The notes: a model not told the origin generated them from the sequence alone. A stretch of 64,000 nt of DNA from an uncultured Lachnospiraceae bacterium (GCA_934438085.1 CAKSBC010000006.1:55253-119252), one strand, 5' to 3'; shown: positions 36,459 through 46,340, counted from the first letter of the stretch. Numbers and translations: made by a program.

Positions 36459-37526
36459 ATGAAGCAGATTATATTAACAGGAGATCGCCCTACCGGCAAG
36501 CTTCACGTCGGACATTATGTAGGATCACTCAAGCGCAGAGTGCAGCTTCAGAATTCCGGCAAGTATGATGAGATATACATTATGATAGCCGATGCACAGG
36601 CGCTTACGGATAATGCCGAGCATCCTGAGAAGGTTCGTCAGAACATTATGAATGTTGCGCTTGATTATCTTGCCTGCGGAATAGATCCTGACAAGTCAAC
36701 GATCTTTATTCAGTCAATGATTCCGGAGCTTACAGAGCTTACATTCTATTACATGAATCTTGTAACTGTAGCAAGAGTGCAGAGAAACCCTACCATCAAG
36801 TCAGAGATACAGATGAGAGGCTTTGAGAAGAATATTCCTGTAGGCTTCTTCTGTTATCCTATCAGCCAGGCAGCTGATATTACAGCCTTCCATGCTACTA
36901 CAGTACCTGTAGGAGAGGATCAGATGCCTATGCTTGAGCAGTGCACTGAAATAGTACACAAGTTCAACTCTGTTTACGGAGATACTCTTACAGAGCCAAA
37001 GATAATGCTTCCTGACAACAAGGCATGTCTCAGACTTCCGGGTATCGACGGAAAGGCAAAGATGAGTAAGTCCTTAGGAAACTGCATTTACCTTTCAGAA
37101 TCTCCTGAGGAGATAAAGAAGAAGATCATGTCAATGTATACGGATCCGACTCATATCAGAAAGGAAGATCCGGGACACGTTGAGGGTAATCCGGTGTTCA
37201 TCTACCTTGATGCTTTCTGTAAGGATGAGTATTTTGCAGAGTTCCTGCCTGACTATGCCAACCTTGACGAGCTTAAGGCTCATTACACAAGAGGCGGTCT
37301 CGGCGATGTTACAGTTAAGAAGTTCCTTAATAATGTTATTCAGGCTGAGCTTGCACCTATCAGAGAGAGAAGAATGTCATGGGAGAAGAGACTTCCTGAT
37401 GTTTATGAGATACTCCGCATAGGAACAGAGAAGGCTCATGAGACAGCTGCAAAGACTATGAACGAAGTGCGCCGTGCTATGAAGATAGACTATTTTGATG
37501 AGGGAAATCTTCTTAAGCAGGATTAA
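36459..37526 (+). CDS. trpS: Tryptophanyl-tRNA synthetase
   Basis: Class I synthetase charging tRNA-Trp. The HIGH-type motif reads KLHVGHYVG at about residue 16 and the KMSKS motif is intact in KAKMSKSLGN. GEDQMPMLEQC and the ISQAADITAFHA block belong to the Trp/Tyr branch. Length 355 is normal. RBS AAGGAG is 9 nt before the ATG, and a consensus promoter lies upstream. It is monocistronic with a strong terminator. The region before it (36233-36363) holds the 17-bp repeats and a stem GTTGGGGT/ACTCCAAC (36317-36345), and no T-box. Confidence 0.96.
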   Translation: MKQIILTGDRPTGKLHVGHYVGSLKRRVQLQNSGKYDEIYIMIADAQALTDNAEHPEKVRQNIMNVALDYLACGIDPDKSTIFIQSMIPELTELTFYYMNLVTVARVQRNPTIKSEIQMRGFEKNIPVGFFCYPISQAADITAFHATTVPVGEDQMPMLEQCTEIVHKFNSVYGDTLTEPKIMLPDNKACLRLPGIDGKAKMSKSLGNCIYLSESPEEIKKKIMSMYTDPTHIRKEDPGHVEGNPVFIYLDAFCKDEYFAEFLPDYANLDELKAHYTRGGLGDVTVKKFLNNVIQAELAPIRERRMSWEKRLPDVYEILRIGTEKAHETAAKTMNEVRRAMKIDYFDEGNLLKQD

Positions 37527-37630
37527 TTGAGAGGTTCAGAATAGTTTGGATAAAAAAAAAGAATAAGTATGAACCGTAAATTACCTGAATACACACGATC
37601 GGTCGGATATAAAACGAAAATCACTGTATT

Positions 37631-37690
37631 AAACCGCGAATCAGCTAAGCATACATTGGTGTGCTGCAATAAGCTGAATCGCGGTTTTTT
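37631..37690 (+). terminator. Terminator of trpS
   Basis: AAACCGCGAATCAGCT pairs with AGCTGAATCGCGGTTT (one mismatch) around an inner AGCA/TGCT helix, followed by TTTTTT. It may also help end transcription from the convergent dehydratase gene. Confidence 0.9.
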
Positions 37691-37739
37691 GGTTTTTCTT
37701 TACAGAATATTTTTAGTTCAGTGAACCCAATATTTTCGG

Positions 37740-38741
37740 TCAGTGAACCTTTCTTATTTCATCGCCGATATAAAGATGTGCGATATCTTCAAGGTTCCAA
37801 TTTCCTGCTGTGAGCACGCAAACGACCTTTTCATCAGGGCGGACAGACAGCTTTTTATAAAGAAGAGCGGCAGGGCCTACACAGGAAGATGGCTCTGCGA
37901 TAAGCTTTGCCTTGTTGGCAATAAGTCTTACGGCATCAACTATCTGCTCATCATCCACAGTGATGATATCGTCTACATATTTTTCAATCATTATATAAGG
38001 ATTATCACCGGCCTGACGGCATGCCAGTCCGTCTGCTACTGTAGGAAGCGGATCAACACTAACACGATGGCCTTCCTTACGGCTGTTAAAGTATGCGGGA
38101 CTGGCTGATGGCTGAACACCTATTATTTTTATATCAGGCTTTAATGCTTTTGAAGCGGCAGCGATGCCGGAGATAAGTCCGCCTCCGCCTATAGGAACCA
38201 ATATTTTATCAACATCCGGGAGATCATTAAGTATTTCTATGGCAATAGTACCCTGTCCGGCCATGACTCTTGGATCTTCATATGGATGGACTATTTCATA
38301 ACCGTGTTTTGCAGCCTCTGATTTAACCTTATCAAGTCTGGAATAATAATCTCTTTCCCAAAGAATAACATTTGCTCCCATAGCTTTGGCATTATTGATC
38401 TTGACAGCCGGGGCATCCTCCGGAATAACTACAGTTACCGGGATGTTAAGCAGCTGACCTGCGAAGGCACAGGCCTGTGCATGGTTTCCTGAAGAGCTTG
38501 TAATAATGCCGTGCTTTCTTTTACTTTCATCCATGCTGAGAATGGCATTAAGAGCGCCGCGAAGCTTAAAGGCACCTACATACTGCAGCATTTCAGGTTT
38601 CATGTATGCCTCGCAGCCAAGCTCTGCTTTCATGTTGTAGGCATCAAGTAAAGGGGTGTGCCTGATATAGGGCTTAATGCGCTCGTAAGCAGCTTTAACA
38701 TCGTCAATATTTATTACCGGACGTTCTTCTTTGATATTCAT
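37740..38741 (-). CDS. Threonine dehydratase, catabolic (TdcB-like, no ACT domain)
   Basis: Fold type II PLP enzyme converting threonine to 2-oxobutyrate and ammonia (serine to pyruvate also likely). Seen: the PLP Lys in GAFKLRGALNA (about 59), TSSSGNHAQA (about 83), the glycine loop GGGGLISG (about 185) and the SSCVGPAALL block near the end. At 333 residues it lacks the C-terminal regulatory ACT-like domains of biosynthetic IlvA, so it should not be inhibited by isoleucine in the usual way. 2-Oxobutyrate could be oxidised by a ferredoxin-linked ketoacid oxidoreductase. RBS AAAGGAG is 7 nt upstream. A 2-amino-acid racemase of the same fold is an alternative. Confidence 0.88.
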   Translation of the reverse strand: MNIKEERPVINIDDVKAAYERIKPYIRHTPLLDAYNMKAELGCEAYMKPEMLQYVGAFKLRGALNAILSMDESKRKHGIITSSSGNHAQACAFAGQLLNIPVTVVIPEDAPAVKINNAKAMGANVILWERDYYSRLDKVKSEAAKHGYEIVHPYEDPRVMAGQGTIAIEILNDLPDVDKILVPIGGGGLISGIAAASKALKPDIKIIGVQPSASPAYFNSRKEGHRVSVDPLPTVADGLACRQAGDNPYIMIEKYVDDIITVDDEQIVDAVRLIANKAKLIAEPSSCVGPAALLYKKLSVRPDEKVVCVLTAGNWNLEDIAHLYIGDEIRKVH

Positions 38742-38946
38742 ATGAGCTCCTTTAAATTTTAGTTGTTCAAATTTAATAATTATCAGTTGGCTTAGACAGA
38801 TTATTATAAGTTAAAATATTTATAGAATATGAAAACAGTTTAACAATACCTGTGCTGTAAGCATATGTTGAGTGTATAGTATAAAAACACTTATGTCCAT
38901 TAACGAAAAATCATCATGGGTATAATAAAAAGTTTTAGTCATTCAA

Positions 38947-38974
38947 TTGACTATATTTTCAGTATTTTTATAAT
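38947..38974 (+). promoter_or_regulatory. Promoter of the gamma-glutamyltransferase-like gene
   Basis: TTGACT at 38947-38952, a 16-nt spacer and TATAAT at 38969-38974. Transcription would start near 38981, which rules out a start codon at 38978 and supports the ATG at 39029. Confidence 0.75.
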
Positions 38975-39028
38975 TATATGGTAGCAGATGAATGCATAAA
39001 GAATGAGCAGATAATAAGGGGATTTAAA

Positions 39029-40642
39029 ATGTGGCCGGAATTTGATGCGCTTAGTTATAAATATCCGTCAAGAAGAAGAGTTGTTTACGGAAAAAACGGA
39101 ATGGTCTGCACAACGCAGCCTCTGGCAGCGGGTGCGGGACTTGAGATAATGAAGAAGGGCGGGAATGCCGTTGATGCCGCTATAGCGACGGCAGCCTGCC
39201 TTACCGTCACAGAGCCGAATAATAACGGCATAGGCGGAGATGCATTTGCTCTTTGCTGGATAAAAGATAAGTTATACGGACTTAATGCAAGCGGTCCGGC
39301 ACCTATGGCTGTAAATGCCGCAAAATTCAGAGAAAAGTACGGCGAAATTATGCCGGCTCATGGCTGGGCTCCTGTAACTGTACCCGGAATACCGTCAGCG
39401 TGGGCAGAGCTTTCAAAGCGTTTTGGAAAGCTTCCTTTAGAGGATGTTCTTGCGCCGGCAATTGACCTTGCTGAAAACGGATTTCCTGTAGCTCCGTCTA
39501 CGGCATATCTTTGGGACAGATGCTTTAATGAATATAAAGCGGAATTCAATGCACCTGAATTGATGCATTGGTTTGATACCTTTGCACCAAAGGGAAGAGG
39601 TCCGAAGCCCGGAGAGATAATGTATCTTAAAGATCATGCAGAAACTCTGAGAGAATTAGCTGCAACAGGGTGTGAATCATTTTACCAAGGAGCACTTGCG
39701 GATGAAATAGACAGCTTTTCAAAGGCGACCGGAGGATATCTGAGAAAAGAAGATCTTGCAGCTTTCAGAGCAGAGTGGGTTGAGCCTATCAGTGTCGATT
39801 ACAGAGGCTATACAGTCTCGGAGATACCTCCTAACGGACACGGATTGGTCGTGCTTATGGCACTTAAAATCCTTTCAGGCTTTGAATTTACATCACGAGA
39901 AGATATTGAAACAGTTCATAAGCAGCTTGAAGCTATGAAGCTGGCATTTACGGATGGAAAGAGATATATTGCCGATCCTAAATACATGAAAGCGACTGTA
40001 GAGCAGCTTTTGAGCGATGAATATATTGAAACAAGACGTTCCCTTATAGGCAAAACAGCCATGGAGCCTATGCCGGGACAGCCTTACAGCGGCGATACTG
40101 TTTATTTTTGTACAGCTGACGGCGAAGGTAATATGGTTTCATTCATAGAGAGCAACTATAAGGATTTTGGTTCCGGTATAGTGGTTCCCGGAACCGGAAT
40201 AGCCATGCATGACAGAGGCAATAATTTCTATTTGGATCCTAAAAGTGAAAACTGTATCGCACCCGGAAAGAAACCATATCACACTATCATACCGGGCTTT
40301 TTGTCAAAGGACGGAAAGCCTGTCGGACCTTTCGGAGTCATGGGAGGCTTTATGCAGCCTCAGGGACAGCTTCAGGTAGTTATGAATACCGTTGATTTCG
40401 GAATGAATCCGCAGGAGGCCTTGGATGCACCAAGATGGCAGTGGACAGGCGGCAAAAAGATAGAGCTTGAGATGGGGTTTGATCAGAGCATTGCTGAAGA
40501 GCTCATTAGAAAAGGTCACGAAATTAGTGTACTTCCTGATAGTTATTCTATGGGAAGAGGCCAGATCATATGGCGTTCCGAGGACGGGGTACTGTGCGGA
40601 GCTACGGAGCCGAGATCTGACGGAAGCATAGCTGCATGGTGA
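39029..40642 (+). CDS. Gamma-glutamyltranspeptidase-like Ntn hydrolase (YwrD type)
   Basis: Autoprocessing N-terminal-nucleophile hydrolase of 537 residues. Seen: GGNAVDAAIATAACLTVTEP and NGIGGDAFAL near the N-terminus, VPGIPSAW, the expected cleavage Thr in SGDTVYF (about residue 357), GEGNMVSFIESNY, and GGFMQPQGQLQV near the C-terminus. There is no signal peptide, unlike secreted Ggt, so it should work in the cytosol on glutathione or gamma-glutamyl peptides or amides, or be a related acylase. I chose ATG 39029 (RBS AAGGGG) because the promoter rules out the earlier in-frame ATG. True substrate uncertain. Confidence 0.88.
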   Translation: MWPEFDALSYKYPSRRRVVYGKNGMVCTTQPLAAGAGLEIMKKGGNAVDAAIATAACLTVTEPNNNGIGGDAFALCWIKDKLYGLNASGPAPMAVNAAKFREKYGEIMPAHGWAPVTVPGIPSAWAELSKRFGKLPLEDVLAPAIDLAENGFPVAPSTAYLWDRCFNEYKAEFNAPELMHWFDTFAPKGRGPKPGEIMYLKDHAETLRELAATGCESFYQGALADEIDSFSKATGGYLRKEDLAAFRAEWVEPISVDYRGYTVSEIPPNGHGLVVLMALKILSGFEFTSREDIETVHKQLEAMKLAFTDGKRYIADPKYMKATVEQLLSDEYIETRRSLIGKTAMEPMPGQPYSGDTVYFCTADGEGNMVSFIESNYKDFGSGIVVPGTGIAMHDRGNNFYLDPKSENCIAPGKKPYHTIIPGFLSKDGKPVGPFGVMGGFMQPQGQLQVVMNTVDFGMNPQEALDAPRWQWTGGKKIELEMGFDQSIAEELIRKGHEISVLPDSYSMGRGQIIWRSEDGVLCGATEPRSDGSIAAW

Positions 40643-40764
40643 TGAGCTTATTACACCTATGATGTCATCAGAAATAAGCAAGTCAAAAAACACGAAAAAA
40701 TACTATTTTTTTCAAATAAAATAATTGCATTTTTTTGATAATAATGCTATTGTATGGAAAAGGT

Positions 40765-40797
40765 AAAGGAGCCGATCAATTGGTTGGTTCCTTTTTC
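40765..40797 (+). terminator. Terminator after the gamma-glutamyltranspeptidase-like gene
   Basis: AAAGGAGCC pairs with GGTTCCTTT (one G-T), followed by a T-rich stretch. Nothing else supportable lies in 40643-40916. Confidence 0.7.
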
Positions 40798-40916
40798 TTT
40801 GTTTATGACAATAAATGCTCTTTTTTTAAGAAAAATTGATGTTAAAGAACACATTCAGATCGATTTATTGTCAGATGTTACGTATTTTTTGTTTGTCGGA
40901 TAGGAAGTAAAGCTAT

Positions 40917-41720
40917 ATGGAAAATATACGAATAAATAAATTTCTGTCCGAGAAGGGCATTTGTTCAAGACGTGAGGCCGACAGGCTTATAACGGAAGGC
41001 AGAGTCCTTATTAACGGCAATATTTGCGAGCCGGGACAGAAGGTGGGTAGCGGTGACATTGTCACCGTAGATAATAAAAAGGTTGATATTGATCTTGAAA
41101 TCAAACCCGAGCTGGTAGCTTTTTATAAGCCGAGAGGTATTGTTTGTACTACATCTGACAGAGACAGAGCCCAAAATGTCATTGATTATATAGACTATGA
41201 TGCAAGGCTGTTTCCTATAGGAAGGCTGGATAAGGAATCCGAAGGACTATTGCTTCTTACCAATCGAGGCGAGCTGGTTAATCTTATCAATAAGTCGGTG
41301 AACGGTCATGAAAAGGAGTACATAGTAAGATGCGAAAGACGTCTTACGGACTTATTTTTAGAGAAGCTTTCACAGGGCGTTGATATAAGGATACCTATTG
41401 AAAATAAACCGGGTGCATCGTCGGATAATAACAAGCGCAATGCAGGCAGACAGGCGGAGACGATAAGGCGTTATAAGCATGTGATCACAAAACCATGCAA
41501 GGTAGTAAAAATAGATGATTACACCTTCAATATCATACTTACACAGGGGCTTAACAGACAGATAAGACGTATGTGCGCAGCTTTAGGAAACAATGTTCTT
41601 AAGCTTAAGCGTGTAAGGATAATGAATATAGTATTAGGAGACCTCAAAGAAGGGGAATTTAGACAGGTGGAAGGCAGAGAGCTTAAGGAGCTTGAAAAGA
41701 CCTTAGGACTTATAAAATAA
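40917..41720 (+). CDS. rluF: 23S rRNA pseudouridine synthase, RluF/RsuA family
   Basis: Converts a uridine of 23S rRNA (U2604 in E. coli RluF) to pseudouridine. An S4 RNA-binding domain (residues 1-60: INKFLSEKGICSRREADRLI) is joined to the catalytic domain, with the essential Asp in GRLDKESEGLLLLTN (about residue 104) and the C-terminal GLNRQIRRM motif. Length 267, with a short charged insertion (about 160-185, Asn/Lys-rich) in the middle. RBS GGAAG is about 8 nt upstream. RluB/RsuA-type specificity cannot be excluded; the FYKPRGIVCTT start fits RluF. Confidence 0.88.
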   Translation: MENIRINKFLSEKGICSRREADRLITEGRVLINGNICEPGQKVGSGDIVTVDNKKVDIDLEIKPELVAFYKPRGIVCTTSDRDRAQNVIDYIDYDARLFPIGRLDKESEGLLLLTNRGELVNLINKSVNGHEKEYIVRCERRLTDLFLEKLSQGVDIRIPIENKPGASSDNNKRNAGRQAETIRRYKHVITKPCKVVKIDDYTFNIILTQGLNRQIRRMCAALGNNVLKLKRVRIMNIVLGDLKEGEFRQVEGRELKELEKTLGLIK

Positions 41721-41793
41721 CTGCCGCTTATATGATAATTATTGTTACTTCAAACATTTAGAATGTTTATGTAAATATTTAGGAGGTAAAGAA

Positions 41794-42801
41794 ATGAAAC
41801 TTATTTTGCCTGATCATTATGATCCGAAGCTTTCAGTGAGAGAAACTCAGGAAGCTATCAAGTACATCAGAGATACTTTCCAGAAGGAAATCGGAAAGGA
41901 AATGAACCTTAATCGTATATCTGCACCTCTCTTTTTGGAAAAGAGTACAGGCCTTAATGATGACTTGAACGGCGTGGAAAGAAAGGTTTCATTTGACCTT
42001 GCAGCTATGCCGGGAGATGAGATAGAAGTTGTTCAATCACTTGCTAAGTGGAAGAGAATGGCATTGGGTAAGTACGGATTTCTTCCGGGAGAAGGCCTTT
42101 ACACCAACATGAACGCAATCAGACGTGATGAAGAGCTTGACAACCTTCACAGTGTTTATGTTGATCAGTGGGACTGGGAAAAGGTCATCACTAAAGAAGA
42201 CAGGACACCTGAGACTCTTGAAAAGACTGTAAGAACTATATTCAAGGTCATAAAGCACATGGAGCATGAGGTATGGTACAAATATCCTCAGGCTGTATAT
42301 AAGCTTCCTGATGAAATTTTCTTTATTGATTCAGAGGAACTCAGACAGCTCTATCCTGATATGACTGCAAAGGAAAGAGAAAACGAGATATGCAAACAGC
42401 ACGGTGCTGTATTTATAATGCGTATAGGTGACAAGTTAGGTGACGGAAAGCCTCATGACGGCAGAGCACCTGACTACGATGACTGGCAGCTCAACGGAGA
42501 TATTCTCTTCTGGTTTGAACCGCTTCAGATTGCACTTGAGATATCTTCAATGGGTATCCGAGTTTCTGAGGAAAGCCTTCATGAGCAGCTTATCAAGGCA
42601 GGATGCCCTGAAAGAGAGTCACTTCCTTTCCATAAGATGATACTCAACAAGGAGCTTCCTTACACTATCGGAGGCGGTATCGGTCAGTCCAGACTCTGCA
42701 TGCTTCTTTTAGGAAGAGCACATGTAGGAGAGGTTCAGGCTTCTGTATGGCCTCAGTCTATGAGAGATGAGTGTGCAAAGCACAATATTTATCTTTTCTG
42801 A
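41794..42801 (+). CDS. asnA: Aspartate-ammonia ligase
   Basis: ATP-dependent asparagine synthesis from aspartate and ammonia; a class II synthetase-like fold. The 335 residues match the family throughout: LGLVRVSAPLFL-like NRISAPLFLEKSTGLNDDLNGVERKVSF, VQSLAKWKRMAL, GLYTNMNAIRRDE, the Asp/Trp-rich VDQWDWE and the C-terminal GGGIGQSRLCMLLLGRAHVGEVQASVWP. RBS AGGAGG is 9 nt upstream. A 7-bp hairpin (AAACATT/AATGTTT, 41753-41769) lies in its leader without a T-run. A strong terminator follows, so it is monocistronic. Using ammonia fits a host that deaminates amino acids. Confidence 0.97.
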   Translation: MKLILPDHYDPKLSVRETQEAIKYIRDTFQKEIGKEMNLNRISAPLFLEKSTGLNDDLNGVERKVSFDLAAMPGDEIEVVQSLAKWKRMALGKYGFLPGEGLYTNMNAIRRDEELDNLHSVYVDQWDWEKVITKEDRTPETLEKTVRTIFKVIKHMEHEVWYKYPQAVYKLPDEIFFIDSEELRQLYPDMTAKERENEICKQHGAVFIMRIGDKLGDGKPHDGRAPDYDDWQLNGDILFWFEPLQIALEISSMGIRVSEESLHEQLIKAGCPERESLPFHKMILNKELPYTIGGGIGQSRLCMLLLGRAHVGEVQASVWPQSMRDECAKHNIYLF

Positions 42802-42840
42802 TAAAAAAGCTAAAACTCGATGTGATTTCAATCAGAATAT

Positions 42841-42875
42841 AAAAGCCGGTGCGGAGTGATCCGCATCGGCTTTTT
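42841..42875 (+). terminator. Terminator of asnA
   Basis: AAAGCCGGTGCGGA and TCCGCATCGGCTTT form a 14-bp stem (one G-T) with a GTGA loop, followed by TTTTT. Confidence 0.92.
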
Positions 42876-42946
42876 GACAGGTACGTCGTGAAAGACGCAT
42901 CGGAAGAGTGCTTATTCGATATATGATCAATGGCAAATATTTGTAT

Positions 42947-45466
42947 TTACCAGATAGGAGATGAATTGGCAATATCCTCATCACTCAGCTCAAAGTAATC
43001 CTTAACAAAATCAGGAATACGGTCAGCTCTGAAGTAGAGGCATATGTTTCCTACCGACTGATCATAGTAATAGCCTTCATAGTCATCATCCATGTACATA
43101 TCTGCTGCTTCATCGTAGGATTCAGTCTGTAATGCTGCGCCATCAGAAGCATTAACAGTGTCAGCAGTGTCAACGAAATCATCATTTTCTGATATTTCGT
43201 CAATAAACACGGTGCTTTCTTTAGTGCTGTTAATTACAGCTTCCGTATCAGCTTCACTTTCTATTACGATTCCTTCTTCAACAGCCCCCATGTCATAAGA
43301 GCTTGCAGGAGCATAACCGTTATTAAGCACGTAGTCTGAACCGTAGAATACATAGCTTTGTTTAAGGTAAGCATTGGAGCTTAATGAATAGAGCTGAGGG
43401 TAGAGGCTGTTCTGGCAGTTAAGGTCATAGCGTGTGCAGGATAATATTTCACGAATCTGATCCTTATCGGTAATGATAAGATCTGATTTAGGTGTGAAGG
43501 TCTCACCGCTTTCTGAAGTGCGATAGCCTCTGGAATCACTGATTACAATGGTATTAATATCATCAGCATTTAATACTTCATTGATATTTACTCCGTATTC
43601 ATTTAAAAGCGCAAGTGTCTTTGTAAATGAAGGATATACAGGATAATACTGAGTATAATTCAGCTGTCCGAAATATCCTCCGTTTGTCTTTCTTATAGTA
43701 TCAGCCAAGGATTGAATATAGCTGTCCTTAAACTGAATAGTTATTATAGGATTTTCATTTCTCCTTATATCGGCATTAAGTCCGGAAAGCTCAGATTTAT
43801 ATGTAGTATAAAGCTGTTCCATCTGCTTAATGAGCTCATCGCCCTTAGCACCGTTAAAGCTTATATGATGGAAGCCCAGAGCGTCATTATAATTCACGCC
43901 CTTAAGATCGGCGCTTTTACTGATGTCATCCGCAAGAATAGGGTAGGTGCCTTCACGGAATTCATCAGAATCAATGATGCTTTCAAGTTGCTCGGAAACA
44001 TTCTTAAGATCCATATAGTACTGTCTGTATACAGTCTTTCCGCTGCTTAGATGCCAGCCTACAAGCACTGTACTCATGCATGCACCGTCTTGGTCGGCAG
44101 TATTAGCGTAGATGTAATCGGTATCATGATTCTTATTTGCAGCAGTGTCCTCTATGCCTACCATGGCGATATCCTGAAGAGCAGAGATGTTTGTGAGCAT
44201 CATCCTGTCTACAACGCTTTTATCGGAGGTCTTAATGTCAATATAAACATTGTCATAGTTTTCGTTAAGAACGATATCGTCCTCTGAAGAGTACATATTT
44301 TCAATACCGTTAGAGAAAATACCGGCAGAGCTTACCTTTGATGCATCCGGCATATAGCTGTCAAAGCCTGATATATCAAATCTGAAAAATGCAAATATTG
44401 CAAGGGAACCTATAAGGCATCCGGCAAGGACTATCTTATGCATAAACAGCTTCTTGAAATCAAGGTTATAGATTATCTCAACAATACAGTGAATTATGAT
44501 ACATCCGGACACGATAGCAAATAATGTCCATACATCTGAACCGTTCATCATCTGGTTAAAGATAAGTCCGCAGGAAAGAGCTGTAGGTATAACGATGATT
44601 ACCTTAATAGGCGTTTTTGTGATCTTATATACCATGGCCTGACCTGCCGCTTCAGACGGTCTCATCATGTAGAGCTTCATATTAATGAAATACATTAAAG
44701 CAGCAATTATATATGCTGAAATAGTCCTGACAGTTATGCTTATATCTCCGTAACTGAATGCCCAGAACAGAGGAGACGAAACCAGAATCAGATTTTCAAT
44801 CGAATCCTGCTGTGCATAATAGGTCCTAAAATAAGTACTTATATACGCGAATGTCAGAGTTATTATTACCGGTCCCCAGAAGAAGAATATACCGGTTCCG
44901 AAAATGCCTACAAGACGTGAGCCGGTAAGCATTACAGCAAGTACTGCAGTCATAAGCGTTAACAGGAAGAAGCCCAAGCACTGTACGAAGGAGGTCAAAG
45001 CGATCAAATAGCAGTCGGTGTAACCGCTTCGTGCAGCTGCGATAACGGCCGACAGCATTGCGGTAATAAAGTAAGGTACAGCAATTATAATAATACTGTT
45101 TGTGACATTAACGGCAAAGAGCTTAGGTCTGCTGATAGGAAGACTGTGATAAAAATCAGTCTTCTTTGATTCATGCAGATAGGCGAAGCCGGTAAATGCC
45201 ATTATAAAGGCAAGAATTCCGAGCCATATGACTATGGAGTATCCCGAGCTCTGGTGCATATTTATAAATTCATTATATATATGACGTTTTGCTCTGGCCA
45301 GATCAGCTGCCTTCATAAGGTGACTGCTCTTTAAATACATGTCTGACATGAGCAGAGTTCCTATAGGGAAATAAAACATAAAGAAGAGTGCAGACAGAGC
45401 TACAGTCCAGGTCCTTCTTTTGAAATTTTCCTTTAAAAGATCAAAGAATGAGCTTTTTGATGTCAT
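42947..45466 (-). CDS. ABC transporter permease with large soluble C-terminal domain
   Basis: Membrane part of an ABC-2-like transporter. About seven or eight hydrophobic segments lie within residues 20-365; the remaining about 470 residues (380-839) have no transmembrane helix and are acidic, so they are probably an extracytoplasmic domain. I do not recognise that domain. RBS GGAGG sits in the end of the ATPase gene and the two overlap by 26 nt, so translation is coupled. The gene order regulator-ATPase-permease resembles the Bacillus ytr and related cell-envelope stress operons. Substrate unknown; envelope antibiotic sensing or export is one possibility. Confidence 0.82.
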   Translation of the reverse strand: MTSKSSFFDLLKENFKRRTWTVALSALFFMFYFPIGTLLMSDMYLKSSHLMKAADLARAKRHIYNEFINMHQSSGYSIVIWLGILAFIMAFTGFAYLHESKKTDFYHSLPISRPKLFAVNVTNSIIIIAVPYFITAMLSAVIAAARSGYTDCYLIALTSFVQCLGFFLLTLMTAVLAVMLTGSRLVGIFGTGIFFFWGPVIITLTFAYISTYFRTYYAQQDSIENLILVSSPLFWAFSYGDISITVRTISAYIIAALMYFINMKLYMMRPSEAAGQAMVYKITKTPIKVIIVIPTALSCGLIFNQMMNGSDVWTLFAIVSGCIIIHCIVEIIYNLDFKKLFMHKIVLAGCLIGSLAIFAFFRFDISGFDSYMPDASKVSSAGIFSNGIENMYSSEDDIVLNENYDNVYIDIKTSDKSVVDRMMLTNISALQDIAMVGIEDTAANKNHDTDYIYANTADQDGACMSTVLVGWHLSSGKTVYRQYYMDLKNVSEQLESIIDSDEFREGTYPILADDISKSADLKGVNYNDALGFHHISFNGAKGDELIKQMEQLYTTYKSELSGLNADIRRNENPIITIQFKDSYIQSLADTIRKTNGGYFGQLNYTQYYPVYPSFTKTLALLNEYGVNINEVLNADDINTIVISDSRGYRTSESGETFTPKSDLIITDKDQIREILSCTRYDLNCQNSLYPQLYSLSSNAYLKQSYVFYGSDYVLNNGYAPASSYDMGAVEEGIVIESEADTEAVINSTKESTVFIDEISENDDFVDTADTVNASDGAALQTESYDEAADMYMDDDYEGYYYDQSVGNICLYFRADRIPDFVKDYFELSDEDIANSSPIW

Positions 45467-46340
45467 AGCCCTTTACCTCCGTTTCACTTATAAATATTTC
45501 CTCAAGTGTAAGAGGAACCATTTCGTAGAATATAGGGTCAAGCTGTTTTATCGCAGCGTTTATCGAATCTTCACTGCCTCTTATGGTGAGCGTCAGAAGG
45601 CTTCCGCGCTTTTCGGTGATTATAATGTCAAGATCCTTAAGATCAGCTTCAGTATACTGCTCAGGAAGTACGCACTGAACCTTGTGAATATTGATCTTCA
45701 TAGCATCAAGATCCTCTGAGAGGAGAATGCCTCCTTTATGCAGAAGACCTACATGATCGCAAATATCCTCAAGCTCACGCAGGTTATGAGAGGTAATGAC
45801 AGGAGTCAGACCTCTATCTGCCATATCCGAAGCAATAAGGCTCTTTACAGCCTGACGCATTACCGGATCAAGTCCGTCAAATGTCTCGTCACAGAAGAGA
45901 TACTTTGTTCCTGCAGAAAGTCCGTATATTATGGCAAGGAGCTTCTTCATGCCCTTTGAATAGGTATTGACCTTTCTCTTATCAGGAAGCTCAAAGGCCT
46001 TTATAAGCTTATTGTATCTATCCTTATCAAAGGAAGGATATATATTTGCATAAAAGCGCATCATTTCATCAGGAGCTGAGTTGCTGAAGAAATAATGGTC
46101 ATCCGAAATATAGAAGAAGCGCTCTTTTGTAAGCGGCTTTTCAAATACCTCATCACCATCGATAGTTATAGTGCCGGCATTAGGCTTAAGGATGCCTGCG
46201 GCCATCTTCATAAAGGTACTTTTTCCTGCGCCGTTGGTTCCTACGAGGCCGAATACACATGCATCGCGTATAGTCAGATCTATATTGTCAACGGCAGTGA
46301 AGTCGTCGAATCTTTTTGTAAGGTTTCTGGCTTCTATCAT
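45441..46340 (-). CDS. ABC transporter ATP-binding protein
   Basis: Nucleotide-binding subunit of 299 residues. Walker A GTNGAGKST, a Q loop in the FYISDDHYFF region, the signature YSKGMKKLL, Walker B YLFCDETFDGLDP with the catalytic Glu, and the switch His in ITSHNLRELED. The usual signature LSGG is replaced by YSKGM, which is common in this YtrB/BcrA-like class. A C-terminal domain of about 80 residues follows. The start codon overlaps the gntR stop by 4 nt (ATGA), and the end overlaps the permease gene by 26 nt: one operon of three genes. Confidence 0.92.
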   Translation of the reverse strand: MIEARNLTKRFDDFTAVDNIDLTIRDACVFGLVGTNGAGKSTFMKMAAGILKPNAGTITIDGDEVFEKPLTKERFFYISDDHYFFSNSAPDEMMRFYANIYPSFDKDRYNKLIKAFELPDKRKVNTYSKGMKKLLAIIYGLSAGTKYLFCDETFDGLDPVMRQAVKSLIASDMADRGLTPVITSHNLRELEDICDHVGLLHKGGILLSEDLDAMKINIHKVQCVLPEQYTEADLKDLDIIITEKRGSLLTLTIRGSEDSINAAIKQLDPIFYEMVPLTLEEIFISETEVKGYDIKKLIL

